NCBI GenBank assembly: GCA_963788505.1
Contig: CAWBGY010000005.1
Location: 1,178,001 to 1,242,000 of the forward strand
Length of the DNA stretch: 64,000 nucleotides
Origin: JAIQFF01 sp963788505
GTDB lineage: Bacteria; Acidobacteriota; Terriglobia; Terriglobales; Acidobacteriaceae
Reading direction: 5' to 3'
The notes beneath the pieces are model-generated. The model worked only from the letters and a program-made list of their open reading frames with translations. It was not told the origin of the DNA and did no database searches. The position numbers were made by a program, and so were the translations under genes. Positions 8,968-17,918 of the stretch are shown here, one piece after another. Numbering within the stretch: the first letter of the stretch is position 1; every line of letters begins with the position of its first letter.

Positions 8968-10398
8968 TCACCTCAGACGCAGCCCGGGCGCACTGCCCAC
9001 CGGTTGGTGTGTCCAGGGCCAGGAAACAGGTTTCGGGAGGGGCGCGGAAACCACGACCGAGTCTGGTTCCGAGGTTCGAACCGCGAGGGCCAGCAGCATC
9101 CAAGCCATCCAGAACCACTTTTCCCAAAATACGCCGATGAAAAATGCCGCCACCAGGATGGCATAACAGCCCGCTTCATACGCGATGATCGTGCTGGCCA
9201 CCTGGTGCGGCACCAGCTTTCTGAGCCGGCTGGCCGCCAACAGTTGAGTGACGAAGGCGGTCATCACCAGCAGGAATCCGATCGTACCCAATTCGACCGC
9301 CGTCTCCAGATAGCTGTTGTGGGCACCGGACACCAGGATTCCGTGATAGATCGGAGCGCCTCCAAGGTACTTTTGATAGGCATCGCTGAAGGTATTTAAG
9401 CCAGATCCCACCAGGGGATAATGGGTGAAGGCCACCAGCCCACCTTGCCATACAACGGTACGGCCTGCGCCTCCGGTTTCGCCGGCGCTCTCCAGACGAG
9501 TCAGGAAATTGCCCGGCAGAGCGAACGCCAGAGCCACGAAAATTCCCACCAGCGGAATGACCAGGCGTCGTGAGACCTGGCGGGTATACATGTAGAAGAA
9601 AATCATCGCCGTCACTGCTACCAGGGCGCCGCGGGACATGGTTACCAGTATCCCGAATGCGATGATCACCGTCGCTCCCAGCCAGGCCGTTCGCGCCAGC
9701 CATTTCCGCGGGGTCAGGAAACCATTGACTGCCAGTGACAGAGGCAAGAGCAAGCTGGCCGCAAAGTAGTTCGGGTCCGCGCCCGTTCCCCCCACCATCA
9801 AAGAGCCCCGGATCGCGCCGTGATAGTCGACACCGCGGTAGAACTGATAACTTGTGAACAGGGCCGCGGCGCATGCCCCGGCGACGACAAACAAGGCTAT
9901 GTTTCGTAGTTCGTCGCGGCTGATGTTGGTTGAGAGGACAACCAGAAAGACCGCCAGCAGGGAGACCGCAGTAGACAGCCTGATGGTAGCCGGTTGCGGT
10001 TCAATGGCCCACAGGACTGTCACCGCACCCCAGGATACATACAGTGTCCACCACAACGCCTGACGAGGTGGCCGCCGCAGGTCCCTTTTCAGCAGACCCG
10101 TGCTCAACCAGACGGCCGCGACCGCTGCTCCCGCGATCGTGGTCAAGGTCTGGCCCCCCGGACCGACCTTGGTGATCGAATCGAAGGGCAGCAGAAACAC
10201 GTAACAACCCAAGGAGAGCTCGCGCGGTCTCAGCAGCAGGATGGGCAAAATGCCTAGCCCGACGATCAGAATCCAATTGGTGCTGGCAATGCTCACGCCG
10301 ACGATGATGGCAAGAGTCAGGGTGGCAGCCATCACCATCCACACCTTGCCGTTACCGGCAAGGGCTGGATTTTTCGCGGGTTGGACGGAACGATTCAC
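8968..10398 (-). CDS. Wzy/O-antigen ligase-like polymerase (WaaL/Wzy family)
   Basis: 476-aa integral membrane protein with about 10-12 hydrophobic segments. A large loop carries the O-antigen ligase signature near GRTVVWQGGLVAFTHYPLVGSGLNTF and SGAHNSYLETAVELG (conserved His-Asn). The longest frame starts at 10563 inside the upstream methyltransferase. I chose GTG at 10398, which overlaps that gene's TGA as GTGA and leaves a sensible short N-terminus before the first membrane helix. In a Wza/Wzc locus it most likely polymerises lipid-linked repeat units in the periplasm; ligation to lipid A core is the alternative. Confidence 0.88.
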   Translation of the reverse strand: MNRSVQPAKNPALAGNGKVWMVMAATLTLAIIVGVSIASTNWILIVGLGILPILLLRPRELSLGCYVFLLPFDSITKVGPGGQTLTTIAGAAVAAVWLSTGLLKRDLRRPPRQALWWTLYVSWGAVTVLWAIEPQPATIRLSTAVSLLAVFLVVLSTNISRDELRNIALFVVAGACAAALFTSYQFYRGVDYHGAIRGSLMVGGTGADPNYFAASLLLPLSLAVNGFLTPRKWLARTAWLGATVIIAFGILVTMSRGALVAVTAMIFFYMYTRQVSRRLVIPLVGIFVALAFALPGNFLTRLESAGETGGAGRTVVWQGGLVAFTHYPLVGSGLNTFSDAYQKYLGGAPIYHGILVSGAHNSYLETAVELGTIGFLLVMTAFVTQLLAASRLRKLVPHQVASTIIAYEAGCYAILVAAFFIGVFWEKWFWMAWMLLALAVRTSEPDSVVVSAPLPKPVSWPWTHQPVGSAPGLRLR

Positions 10399-11174
10399 TG
10401 CGCCTCGCCTTTCGCGCCGGACAGGGTCATCACCACCATCCACGCATAGCGCTGGGTCGCCGGAAATGCGCGGAAAATGGAGCTGTCGATGCGCCGCAAT
10501 GTGCCTTTCACCGCGGGAAAGATCTTCCACTTGCGGAAGGGCACTGCGGCCAGCAACAGGCAACAGAAGTAGCGCACTTCGACATGCGCAAACTGGGACC
10601 GAATGTCATCCATGTCATGGAGCAGCAAGGGATGCTCGTCCACGCTCCGCATCCGCGGGGTGAGCTTCCGGTACAGGTTGATCAGAGGATTGTGGCCCAA
10701 GGGCTCGATGAACACAGCCGAGCCGTGCGGCCGCAAAATCCGGCGTACTTCGGCACAGGCCAGCTTCAAATTCAAATGATGGAGAATCGAGGTCCCGCAA
10801 ATCAGGTCAAAGCTGTTGTCGGCAAAAGCCGTATGTTCGGCGTTCATCACCAGGTACGCGCCCTGGATGCCTCGGACCCGAGCCACCTCCGCCGTCTGTT
10901 GCACGGCAGCATCGGAAATGTCGATGGCGGTGAAAACAACGTCCTGCCTCAGGAAACGGGCCACCGGGTATCGGCCGCAACCGATCTCCAGTACGTCATG
11001 CCCGCCCAGGGCCAAAATATTCTCTCGATAGAAGCGCTCAGTGTCGTCCGAGATGGAGTAGAACTTCCTTACCGCGGACCGGCCCTCCTCGGCGACTTCC
11101 TGATTGTGAAACGCCCGCTCGCGTTCGTACCTTTGCCTGTCGATTTCTGATTTAACGGTCTCCATAACGTTCAA
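10395..11174 (-). CDS. class I SAM-dependent methyltransferase
   Basis: 259-aa methyltransferase with motif I VLEIGCGRYPVARF, acidic AIDISDAA and the Methyltransf_11 segment FDLICGTSILHHLNL. The stop overlaps the Wzy-like start by 4 nt, showing tight coupling. The C-terminus has a hydrophobic stretch (YFCCLLLAAVPF) that may sit at the membrane. It probably methylates a sugar or acyl group of the repeat unit. An ATG three codons downstream (METVKSE) is an alternative start. Confidence 0.85.
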   Translation of the reverse strand: MNVMETVKSEIDRQRYERERAFHNQEVAEEGRSAVRKFYSISDDTERFYRENILALGGHDVLEIGCGRYPVARFLRQDVVFTAIDISDAAVQQTAEVARVRGIQGAYLVMNAEHTAFADNSFDLICGTSILHHLNLKLACAEVRRILRPHGSAVFIEPLGHNPLINLYRKLTPRMRSVDEHPLLLHDMDDIRSQFAHVEVRYFCCLLLAAVPFRKWKIFPAVKGTLRRIDSSIFRAFPATQRYAWMVVMTLSGAKGEAQ

Positions 11175-11237
11175 CTCCAGAAACGAATATGCCGAGGAGC
11201 AACTTCGATGTTTATGTCACTGCCAAAATGACCGGCA

Positions 11238-12539
11238 TCAAAAAGATGACCCAGCCCGAGAGCTCAGAATCTTAGCGTACACCTTCATGGTTTCCCGGGC
11301 GCAATGGTCCCAGGACAGCTTTCCGCTGCGCAGGACTCGCAGTGCCTGTCGCATTCGTCCGGCTTGCTCCGGATCGGTCAGGATTCGGTCCATAGCGGTG
11401 GACAGGTCCGCGAACTCCCCGGGAGGCACAAGATAGCCATGCACACCGTCCTGGATGGTTTCCTCAAACCCTCCCAGACGGCTGGCCACGACCGGGGTTT
11501 CCAAAGCGATCGCCGTCATCAATACCCCACTCTGATCGATTTCCCGGTAGGGTAACGCCACCAGCGATGCCGCTCGAAACAGGTCCGCCACTTCCCCTTC
11601 TTCAATGAACCCGAGTTTCCAGGTCACGCGGGCATCGATCCCCAGGTCCACGGACAATTTCCGCAAAGCGCTGAGGTCACAGTGCGGCCGGCCCGCAACC
11701 ACCAGGCGAGCAGATTTTCTGGTGCTCGGCGGCAACGCATGAAAGGCCCGAAGCAGGACGTCCAAGCCCTTGTAGGGCTTGATATTTCCGAAAAACAGAA
11801 TGGTCGGATCCGCGCTCGGAGCATGGTGCGCGTCGTGGCCAAGCGCTCGATAGTAGTCGAGAACTCCATGGGGAACGACTGCGACGGCCGCGGGTGAAGT
11901 CCAACCTTGAGCCACGATTCTCTCCCGGCTGTATTCGGTATGAGCAATGATCGCGTCGAAGTAATGGAAAGCAGATTCGAATCCCAACCCCTGCAGATTT
12001 GAAGACGGGGACCCGTGGAAGACGGTGGTGTTGTGCGCCGTCAATACCAGGGGGGCAATCCGCCGCAGCTGCCGCAAATAGAATTTGTCCAGAGCCGGAA
12101 TGGGAAGCCACTGAAAGTGAATGACGTCGGGCCGCAAGGCGCGCATCTTCGAAACGAACCGGCGCATGTCGATGGTGTGCTCAACGCTCTTCAGCACTCT
12201 CACGCACGACTTGGGCAGCGAGGTCTTCGCCCACTTGCCCGCCAGTGGATAAAACCCGTTCCAATCCTCGAACGAGCCCGCCGCCTGCCAGGTCGCGTGG
12301 GAATAGCTGCTGCGCGCCAGCATCACCTGGCATTGGTTCTCAACCAGCGCTTCACAAAGAGAAAAGTCATAACTGAGGGTGAAGCAGGGCGCATCGACGA
12401 TGACCACCGACATCGGGGGGGATGGCGCACCCCTGGCACGGTCCGCTCCCTGCAGTGCGGTGGTTTCAGAAGTCGAGCTTAGTTGCGCGGACATTGTCAT
12501 TCGTTCGTTATTGGGGTGGCGTGCGCCCGGGCATTGCAT
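11238..12539 (-). CDS. GT4 family glycosyltransferase
   Basis: 433-aa (or about 420-aa) GT-B transferase. Visible blocks are SVVIVDAPCFTLSYDFSLC near the N-terminus, VLTAHNTTVFHG, then ILFFGNIKPYKGLDVLLRAF, LVVAGRP and the C-terminal SGVLMTAIALETPVVASRLGG. The last replaces the canonical EX7E glutamate motif with a diverged version. The start is uncertain: ATG at 12539 or ATG at 12500 (MTMSAQ), neither with a strong ribosome site. It lies 6 nt after the deacetylase-like gene, so it is in the same transcript. Confidence 0.85.
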   Translation of the reverse strand: MQCPGARHPNNERMTMSAQLSSTSETTALQGADRARGAPSPPMSVVIVDAPCFTLSYDFSLCEALVENQCQVMLARSSYSHATWQAAGSFEDWNGFYPLAGKWAKTSLPKSCVRVLKSVEHTIDMRRFVSKMRALRPDVIHFQWLPIPALDKFYLRQLRRIAPLVLTAHNTTVFHGSPSSNLQGLGFESAFHYFDAIIAHTEYSRERIVAQGWTSPAAVAVVPHGVLDYYRALGHDAHHAPSADPTILFFGNIKPYKGLDVLLRAFHALPPSTRKSARLVVAGRPHCDLSALRKLSVDLGIDARVTWKLGFIEEGEVADLFRAASLVALPYREIDQSGVLMTAIALETPVVASRLGGFEETIQDGVHGYLVPPGEFADLSTAMDRILTDPEQAGRMRQALRVLRSGKLSWDHCARETMKVYAKILSSRAGSSF

Positions 12540-12545
12540 TCCGGT

Positions 12546-14024
12546 TCATTGCGTGCCCGGCTGCAGGCCGTTGGCCAGTTGCTGCTGCCGTTGGCTCCAC
12601 CAGGCGACCAAATCGCGCGGGGTCGTGATCCAGGCTTCGCTGTCCGCCGCGACCGGGCGCAAAACTTCGGCCAGCAGGTCAACATACCCTTGATAGCGAT
12701 AGCTGTTGCAGGCGGTTTCGGTGTGCCAGTTCAAGAACGCCAGCCCCCCGCGGGCCTTGATTTGCTGTAACAGCGCATGTCCCCGCGCCGCTCCGGGCGG
12801 GTCCGCTTTCGCGTCCTGAGAAGACGGCTGGGACGATGTCGTCGGCTCCGCCAGGTGCCCATCCATCAAACACGTAGGCAACTCGAAGATGGTCATGGCC
12901 GCCTGCCGGTCGGGATCAAAGGGCTGAAAGGGCAGGCTGGTGCCGGCCCGAAAGCCTTCATGGTCGCGCCACGCGATGGACGCGTCGTATTGAAAGCCGG
13001 CGGCAATATGCTTGCCAAACGTCAGATGCGGTTGGCGCCAGTCGAGGGCCCAATAGTGGTGGCGAAGTCCGGAGACCGGCTGACCGATTTTGTCCTCGAT
13101 AAACTGCTTGCCCCACACCAGCGCGCTTACTTCCCGCTTGCCGTAAATGGGGGCGTGCAAGCCGAACTCCCAGCCGGCCGCAGCCATGTCCCGCAGGATG
13201 CCCCAGTCGATCTTTTGTTCGACTACGGTCGAGCGGCAGTCATTCAGGTGCCGTTTCAGGTTGCGGGGCTTCACGAAAAGGTAAAAGCAGCTGCGGAGGT
13301 TCGGCACTTCCTCCCACTTCCGCCAGCCCGGAAAACCAAACAAGGGATTCTCATTGGGGCGGTTGAGGTAGCGAAAGCCGTCCTTGAACATGCGCAAGGA
13401 GGTCCGATCGCGCCGGCCCAGCCCCTTCAGCAGGTTGGTCAAAAGCTCCTGCGGGGAGCCCAGCGTGATCGCATCGGTGTCATGACTCAGTAACAAAGCC
13501 CACTTCTTGCCCAGCGGCCATCGCGGCAGAATGAATTCGCCGCCGACCTGCTTCTGCGCGGCCAGCCGCCGTGTCAGGATGCCGGCCTGGTTCTCCACCA
13601 GCATTTCGGTCAGAACCTGTTGCCGCTCACGCGGCAGGCTTTCAACCCTGAAGACACCCTTATTATCGCGTCCCTGCTCCGGCACCTGCGACTCATCCTG
13701 AAAGGTAAGCAGGCGGAAGGTCGCACCCACCAGATCCCACCGGTCGGGCGTGGCCGACGCGGGTCCCCAGACTTTAACCCCCTCAATGCTGTGACCCAGG
13801 TGTTTTATGCGGGTATCGTACGCGTCCGGATCGTAAGGCAGCCACAAGCAGTCGGAACAACGCTCGCTGGCATCACCGTAGACGGCGTCAGGGCGGGAGA
13901 AGTCTCGGTCCACCAGCTCAAGCTTGAGGCCCGAGACAACGGATAGTTGCCGCAGGGCGTAACGCGCCTTGGGCTGCACAGAAGGGGGTACCTGGATCGA
14001 AATGTGATAGCGGTCTAGACCCAT
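12546..14024 (-). CDS. NodB-like polysaccharide deacetylase family protein, divergent active site
   Basis: 492-aa protein with no signal peptide. An N-terminal domain of about 170 residues precedes a NodB-like barrel. The metal-binding first motif reads LLSHDTDAIT (cf. TFDDG; an SHDxD form is known in related proteins). The second motif, normally HxxxH, reads GLHAPIY, so the second His is Tyr. Later blocks are SGLRHHYWALDW and a LNWHTETACNSY motif with His. Likely function is deacetylation of an N-acetylated sugar on the cytoplasmic side, but the missing ligand makes activity doubtful. The gene sits between two GT4 genes. Confidence 0.75.
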   Translation of the reverse strand: MGLDRYHISIQVPPSVQPKARYALRQLSVVSGLKLELVDRDFSRPDAVYGDASERCSDCLWLPYDPDAYDTRIKHLGHSIEGVKVWGPASATPDRWDLVGATFRLLTFQDESQVPEQGRDNKGVFRVESLPRERQQVLTEMLVENQAGILTRRLAAQKQVGGEFILPRWPLGKKWALLLSHDTDAITLGSPQELLTNLLKGLGRRDRTSLRMFKDGFRYLNRPNENPLFGFPGWRKWEEVPNLRSCFYLFVKPRNLKRHLNDCRSTVVEQKIDWGILRDMAAAGWEFGLHAPIYGKREVSALVWGKQFIEDKIGQPVSGLRHHYWALDWRQPHLTFGKHIAAGFQYDASIAWRDHEGFRAGTSLPFQPFDPDRQAAMTIFELPTCLMDGHLAEPTTSSQPSSQDAKADPPGAARGHALLQQIKARGGLAFLNWHTETACNSYRYQGYVDLLAEVLRPVAADSEAWITTPRDLVAWWSQRQQQLANGLQPGTQ

Positions 14025-14046
14025 GCATAGGCTGCGAATCGGTATC

Positions 14047-15330
14047 TTAGCGCGGCTTGGTCATGCCGTCCGGGGTGCAAAACAACAGCTGCAGCCGGCC
14101 GGACAGCTCGTCGGCGCGCTTGTCCTGGGAAAAATGCTCTTGCACGTAGCGCCGCCCTTTCTGGCCCATGGCGCTGGCCTGTTCCGGATTGGTCAGCAAG
14201 CTCAACACGGCATCATGAATGAGCGCGGTATTTTCCGGTGGAACCACGATTCCTCCTTCCGCGCTCCGCACCACCTCGGCGGCTTCGCCCGCCGCCGCCA
14301 GCACCACGGGTTTGGCGCACGACATGGCTTCGAACATCTTCCGGGGCAGCGTGCCATGCAGGAATTCCAGGTCCTTGAGTGCAATCACCACGCAATCGGA
14401 GGCGCCCAGCAGGGCCGGAATCGACGCTTTCGGAAAAGACCCGACAAAGCGCACGTTGGTCAAACCGTTTTGGGCAGCGAAATCCTGCAGCTTCGGCCGT
14501 TCGTTGCCATCCCCGGCAAACACGAACTGGACGCGAGAGTTGCCTTCGCTCTTGAAGAGCGTGGCCGTCTGAAGGATGGAATGGGTGTCGTTGAACATGC
14601 CGAAGGTTCCGGCATAGAGCACCATGAACGCGTCCGAAGCCAAGCCCATCTGGGCGCGCATGCTGGAGCCGTCTACGCCCGGACGAAAAACTTCGCACTC
14701 GACCGCGTTGCGAAACAGCAAAGTCTTGGCATCGTAGCCATCGCGGCGGATCTTGTTCCAGATGCCGCCGGTCATGGCCAGAATGGTAGCCGCCCGGCGA
14801 TAAAGCCACTGCTCCAGTTTCTCTCCCATCCAGATCAGCGCGGGATTCTTCAAGGCGCCAATCTGCACCGCCGACTCCGGCCACAGATCGGAAACGTTGA
14901 GCACAAACGGCACCCGCTTGAGCCAGGACAGGAAGACCGCCGCCACTCCATTGAATAAAGGATGGGACTCGACCACGATGACGTCGGGCCGGGTCAAGAA
15001 GAGTCCGATCAGAGTGGCGAAAAATGCGAACGTCAGATTGTTCAGCAACCGGGTAAGGAACTGTCCGCCTGGCGAAGTAAACGACCACACCCGGTAAATG
15101 CCCAGACCCTCATCGCTTCCCTTCCAGAAAAACTTTCTCCGCCACTCCGGCGGAACGATTCCGCTGGGATAGCTGGGAAAGGAAGTCAGCACCGAGACTT
15201 CGTATCCGGTGTTCGAGAGGCGCACCGCCAGCTCGTGGGTGCGGGTCTGCGCCGCTCCCACCTCGGGGGGGTAGTAAGCGGTCAGAAACAGCACCTTGAG
15301 ACGTTTATTCGGTTGCGGGTTGCTAGTCAT
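14047..15330 (-). CDS. GT4 glycosyltransferase, WcaI/WbuB-like
   Basis: 427-aa GT-B enzyme. It starts with KVLFLTAYYPPEVGAAQTRTHELA, then VIVVESHPLFNGVAAVFLSWLKRVPFVLNVSDLWPESA, which is the WbuB/WcaI-like acceptor-domain signature. The donor domain has VLYAGTFGMFNDTHSIL, FVFAGDGNERPKL and PRKMFEAMSCAKPVVLAAAGE. WbuB-like enzymes add an aminosugar onto the lipid-linked primer. Its gene follows the priming transferase in the operon, which suits a second-sugar step. Confidence 0.88.
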   Translation of the reverse strand: MTSNPQPNKRLKVLFLTAYYPPEVGAAQTRTHELAVRLSNTGYEVSVLTSFPSYPSGIVPPEWRRKFFWKGSDEGLGIYRVWSFTSPGGQFLTRLLNNLTFAFFATLIGLFLTRPDVIVVESHPLFNGVAAVFLSWLKRVPFVLNVSDLWPESAVQIGALKNPALIWMGEKLEQWLYRRAATILAMTGGIWNKIRRDGYDAKTLLFRNAVECEVFRPGVDGSSMRAQMGLASDAFMVLYAGTFGMFNDTHSILQTATLFKSEGNSRVQFVFAGDGNERPKLQDFAAQNGLTNVRFVGSFPKASIPALLGASDCVVIALKDLEFLHGTLPRKMFEAMSCAKPVVLAAAGEAAEVVRSAEGGIVVPPENTALIHDAVLSLLTNPEQASAMGQKGRRYVQEHFSQDKRADELSGRLQLLFCTPDGMTKPR

Positions 15331-15398
15331 GGACGACAGATCGAAACATCCGGGCCGGGGCCTTTGCGGCGAAACCTCCCTAAAACATCGGCTGGCAG

Positions 15399-16199
15399 TT
15401 ACCCAGCCAGGGTGTCTTGCTGTCTCGCCATATGTTCGTTGGACAGCACGGCCGAATTGATCGGAATCGCCGGTTGGGTGGCGGGATGGACGGAACGCTT
15501 CCAGGAACCGTGGCGGAAAACGATCTCGACCGCGGTCGAAAATAAGAGCGCCATGTCGCTGCCAAACGTGGCCCGAGCGGCGTAGTCCACATCCAGCTTC
15601 ATCTTTTTTGGCAGAATGTTTTGGATGTAATAGCTTTCCAGCTCTTCTTCCCGGATCTTCTTGGGCAGAATTTCCTCTTCATGGCGGAAGAAGACTGTGG
15701 CCGCGCCGGTCACTCCGGGACGGATGGAGAGGAACTCGCGCAAATTGCTGCTGTGCCCGAGCAGGCGGCGCAGATGCGGACGGGGGCCGACAATGCTCAT
15801 ATCTCCCCGCACTACGTTCCAGAGTTGGGGAATCTCGTCCAGCTTCCACTTGCGCAACAGGCGTCCCACCCGCGTGACCCGCGAATCTCCGGCCCGGGTG
15901 AGCGAAACATGGAAACCGTTCCGTTCGGCCTTCATGGTGCGGAACTTGAACATATGGAAGTCCGCGCCGCCAATGCCGCAACGATGATGAATGTAAAAAG
16001 CCGGGCCCGGAGAGTCCAGCTTGATCAGCAGCATGATCAGCGGAATCAGGGGAGCCACCGGCAGCAGCAGCGCGGTTGCCACCGCAATGTCGAAACCCCG
16101 TTTGCGGCGCGAACCGCTCCAGGGACTGGGCCGGAATGACGGAATCGGGGCCAGCGTGGGCTCTTCGTGCCTAATGGGCGACATGGCAGTTTGCGGCAT
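15399..16199 (-). CDS. priming sugar transferase (polyprenyl-phosphate phosphoglycosyltransferase)
   Basis: 266-aa monotopic phosphoglycosyltransferase. One hydrophobic segment (FDIAVATALLLPVAPLIPLIMLL) precedes the Bac_transf block with MFKFRTMK, KLDEIPQLWNVVRGDMSIVGPRP and IRPGVTGAA. It lacks the four extra N-terminal helices of WbaP/WcaJ and so resembles the small PglC/WecP type. It transfers a sugar-1-phosphate from a UDP-sugar to undecaprenyl phosphate at the inner membrane, starting repeat-unit synthesis. The C-terminal 35 residues (HPATQPAIPINSAV) are a low-complexity tail. Confidence 0.92.
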   Translation of the reverse strand: MPQTAMSPIRHEEPTLAPIPSFRPSPWSGSRRKRGFDIAVATALLLPVAPLIPLIMLLIKLDSPGPAFYIHHRCGIGGADFHMFKFRTMKAERNGFHVSLTRAGDSRVTRVGRLLRKWKLDEIPQLWNVVRGDMSIVGPRPHLRRLLGHSSNLREFLSIRPGVTGAATVFFRHEEEILPKKIREEELESYYIQNILPKKMKLDVDYAARATFGSDMALLFSTAVEIVFRHGSWKRSVHPATQPAIPINSAVLSNEHMARQQDTLAG

Positions 16200-16273
16200 G
16201 AATTTGGTCCTCCTTGGTAGCTAGCAACAACAACTTCGAATCACAGGGGGGATCAAAACGACAACTCTGCAAC

Positions 16274-17896
16274 TTAAACCTCTACCGGCGTATGCACTTG
16301 AATCTGGCTGACGACCTGGGTGTCCGAGGGCTTGGGCTGACACGAAGTGCAGTCCACCAGGTATTCCCGGTCGCACTCCGAACAGCTCACTTCCCCTTGC
16401 TGCGCCGGCAGACGGCATCCGCAATAGCAGACCCAGCCCGCCTGGGTCGCCGGCACTCCCATCACCAGCGCGTAATCGGGAACGTCCCGGGTCACCACCG
16501 CACCCGCGGCGACAAAGCTGTAGCGTCCCAGCGTGGTGCCGCAAACCACGGTGGCGTTGGCTCCGATCGAAGCCCCTTCCTTCACCAGCGTGCGCTTGTA
16601 CTCATGTTTACGCACAATGTGGCTGCGCGGATTGATCACGTTGGTGAAGACCATCGACGGCCCGCAAAAAACGTTGTCCTCGAGCTCCACCCCGGTGTAG
16701 ATGGAAACGTTGTTCTGAATCTTTACGTTGTTTCCAATCTTCACTCCGGGACTGATCACCACGTTCTGCCCCAGGTTGCAATTCGCGCCCAGCCGGGCGC
16801 CGTTCATGACGTGCGAGAAGTGCCAGATCTTGGTGCCATCGCCCACCTGGCAGCCGTCGTCGACCACGGCCGTGGCATCGGCGAAGAAGTTGCGGGCCGC
16901 CGGCGCGCTCACATTCACCGGCTTGCCGTTGTCCCGCAGTGAGAGTTCGCAGGCTTCGAGCACCTGCAGCACCCGCACTCCGCTTTGTCCGTCGGTGCGC
17001 GCCTTCTGCCGACTCGCCATGCACTCCAGAAAATGCTGGCTCTCCCGGCGCAGCGGCTCCTCGGCGGGCAGTGGAACCACCTCGCCTTCGAGCTTGTGCG
17101 CGATCGGAACCCGGTTCACCCAGTCAATGCGGTGGGTGTACAACACCAGCTTGCGTTCAGTCTCGGTATCGTCAAACACCGCCATCTTGCGGCCGCCGAC
17201 GATGGTCAGCTTCTGCTCCTTCAGGGGATGCAGCCAGCTCACGAAAAAGTGGGCTTTCACCCCGCTCTTGAATTCGCAGGTGGTCAAGGTCGTGTCCACG
17301 CTGCGCGAATCCAGGTAGCTGCCGCCATGGCTTGAGACCGTGGAAGGCAGCTCGTTCAGCAGAAACAGAATGGCGGAGATGTCATGCGGAGCAAAGCTCC
17401 ACAAAATGTTTTCCTCGGTGCGCAGCTTGCCCATGTTCAGCCGGGAAGAGTGAATGTACTGGATGCGTCCCAGTTCGCCGGCGTGGATCATCCGGTTCAG
17501 GGCGAGCACCGCGGGATGGTATTCCAGGATGTGGCCCACCATCAGAATGCGCTTGCGCTCGGCCGCCAGGTCGACCAGCTTCTGGCCCTCGCTGGCGTGC
17601 AACGCCAGCGGCTTTTCGACATAGACATCTTTGTCCCTGAGCAGGCTGCGGCGAGCCACTTCGTAGTGCTGGGCCGCGGGGACAGCGATGACCACGCCCT
17701 GCACTTCAGGATCTTCGAGCACGGCTTCGAGGTCGCGCGTGGTGCGTACGTTGTATTGGGTGCGCACCTCCTCGAGGGCCGCTTCATTGGCATCGCACAC
17801 CCAACGCAGCGCGCCCAGTTCGTGAAAATTACGCACCAGGTTTTTGCCCCAGTAGCCGGATCCGATTACCGCGACTTTTCCGGTTGGATTGTCCAT
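16274..17896 (-). CDS. fused Gfo/Idh/MocA dehydrogenase - hexapeptide-repeat acyltransferase with Cys-rich tail
   Basis: 540-aa two-enzyme fusion. Residues about 1-330 form a Gfo/Idh/MocA oxidoreductase (dinucleotide motif VIGSGYWGKN, catalytic VEKPLAL, WSFAPHDISA), like WlbA/WbpB that oxidises UDP-GlcNAcA at C3. Residues about 335-480 form a left-handed beta-helix acetyltransferase with hexapeptide rungs (GARLGANCNLGQNV, FCGPSMVFTNVINPRSH), like WlbB/WbpD that acetylates the new amine. The tail holds seven Cys in CYCGC, CSEC and CTSC clusters, probably a small zinc ribbon. With the DegT gene 22 nt upstream it would supply a 2,3-diacetamido uronic-type sugar. The fusion is supported by one uninterrupted frame. 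Confidence 0.88.
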   Translation of the reverse strand: MDNPTGKVAVIGSGYWGKNLVRNFHELGALRWVCDANEAALEEVRTQYNVRTTRDLEAVLEDPEVQGVVIAVPAAQHYEVARRSLLRDKDVYVEKPLALHASEGQKLVDLAAERKRILMVGHILEYHPAVLALNRMIHAGELGRIQYIHSSRLNMGKLRTEENILWSFAPHDISAILFLLNELPSTVSSHGGSYLDSRSVDTTLTTCEFKSGVKAHFFVSWLHPLKEQKLTIVGGRKMAVFDDTETERKLVLYTHRIDWVNRVPIAHKLEGEVVPLPAEEPLRRESQHFLECMASRQKARTDGQSGVRVLQVLEACELSLRDNGKPVNVSAPAARNFFADATAVVDDGCQVGDGTKIWHFSHVMNGARLGANCNLGQNVVISPGVKIGNNVKIQNNVSIYTGVELEDNVFCGPSMVFTNVINPRSHIVRKHEYKRTLVKEGASIGANATVVCGTTLGRYSFVAAGAVVTRDVPDYALVMGVPATQAGWVCYCGCRLPAQQGEVSCSECDREYLVDCTSCQPKPSDTQVVSQIQVHTPVEV

Positions 17897-17918
17897 AGCC
17901 CTTAAGTCTCCTTACCCG

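Noticed and set aside
8968..10563. Longer 531-residue version of the Wzy-like protein
   Set aside because: The extra 55 residues overlap the methyltransferase gene and lack hydrophobic or conserved character; GTG 10398 fits better.
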